Assembly: GCA_024304875.1 (NCBI GenBank)
Contig: JAMWZF010000219.1
Location: 1 to 5,441, forward strand
Reading direction: 5' to 3'
Length of the DNA: 5,441 nucleotides
Origin: Paracoccaceae bacterium
GTDB lineage: Bacteria; Pseudomonadota; Alphaproteobacteria; Rhodobacterales; Rhodobacteraceae
Below, piece after piece: positions 5,262-5,441 of this stretch. Under the pieces are notes generated by a model, which worked only from the letters and a program-made list of their open reading frames with translations, had not been told where the DNA came from and made no database searches. Numbering within the stretch: the first letter of the stretch is position 1; the number at the start of each line of letters is the position of its first letter. The position numbers and the translations under genes are program-made.

Positions 5262-5441
5262 ATGCCGGGGGCCGTCCGGGTCAAGATCTGCGGGCTGTCC
5301 ACGCCCGAGACCGTCGCGGCCGCCGTGTCGGCCGGCGCGGCCTACGTCGGCTTCGTCTTCTTCGGTTTCGGGACCGAGGCCGAAGATCGAGAGGATCGGG
5401 TTGCGGGCGAACCACACCACTATGGCCGCGACCAAGGCAGC
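5262..5441 (+). CDS. trpF: phosphoribosylanthranilate isomerase, N-terminal part; departs from the family after residue 34
   Basis: The start ATG at 5262 lies 11 bases after the LapA-domain stop. The product begins VRVKICGLSTPETV and continues AGAAYVGFVFF, the unmistakable TrpF N-terminus with the first strand and the catalytic Cys10 in KICG. TrpF isomerises phosphoribosylanthranilate in tryptophan synthesis. After Phe34 (base 5363) the family would continue with a phosphate-binding-barrel segment of the type P(K/P)SPR. Here it reads GFGTEAEDREDRVAG instead. The frame stays open to the window edge, but no plus-strand frame restores TrpF, so this is not a simple frameshift. Either the gene is disrupted at about 5363 or the assembly joins unrelated sequence there. 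As shown it would not encode a working enzyme. Confidence 0.8.
   Translation, partial: MPGAVRVKICGLSTPETVAAAVSAGAAYVGFVFFGFGTEAEDREDRVAGEPHHYGRDQGS
5364..5441 (-). CDS. possible membrane-protein fragment, partial
   Basis: Read on the minus strand from the right edge, this stretch gives AALVAAIVVWFARNPILSIF followed by GLGPET. That is a hydrophobic helix with a short polar turn, and most third codon positions are G or C, as in real genes of this genome. It is more protein-like than any plus-strand frame after the trpF break. Past 5364 the minus-strand frame runs into the antisense of trpF and loses sense, so the fragment is cut at the break. I do not recognise the family. Confidence 0.3.

Overview
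The window is GC-rich chromosomal DNA from an alphaproteobacterium, most likely a member of Rhodobacterales. The evidence is the S1 sequence (N-terminus MAQNASMEEFEALLNESLEM), the order rpsA - ihfB - lapA-like - trpF on one strand, and the style of the small membrane protein upstream. Genus cannot be decided from the sequence.

Layout from left to right. Bases 3-500 are the 3' end of a DUF2130-family gene (+). Bases 501-907 hold no gene I can support. An 83-residue two-helix membrane protein is encoded on the minus strand (908-1159) and is divergent from rpsA. The space between them carries a good sigma-70-like promoter for rpsA (1240-1268) and a leader of about 150 nt. Within that leader is a hairpin plus T-tract that looks like an intrinsic terminator (1316-1345), so it may be an attenuator. 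rpsA (1428-3110) is complete with six S1 domains and ends at a textbook terminator (3138-3168).

Directly after that terminator comes an accessory-looking unit: a near-consensus promoter (3171-3199), two AT-rich 32-bp arms in inverted orientation (3180-3211 and 3229-3260) that are each an imperfect palindrome, and a 339-residue nucleotidyltransferase-fold protein of the GSU2403 type (3263-4282). The left arm covers the promoter -10, and the right arm ends two bases before the chosen start codon. This gives a self-contained gene with a probable autoregulatory operator, inserted between two core genes that are normally neighbours. Its function is unknown, and it is the best candidate here for an undescribed system.

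The core block then resumes with ihfB (4578-4859), a LapA-domain membrane protein (4909-5250) and the start of trpF (5262-). The trpF product follows the family for 34 residues and then leaves it abruptly near base 5363. The last 78 bases read better as a membrane-protein fragment on the opposite strand, so the right edge is either a genuine rearrangement or a chimeric join. rpsA supplies the translation-initiation RNA-binding protein, ihfB the DNA-bending partner of IhfA, and trpF a step of tryptophan synthesis. They are linked by position rather than by a shared pathway.
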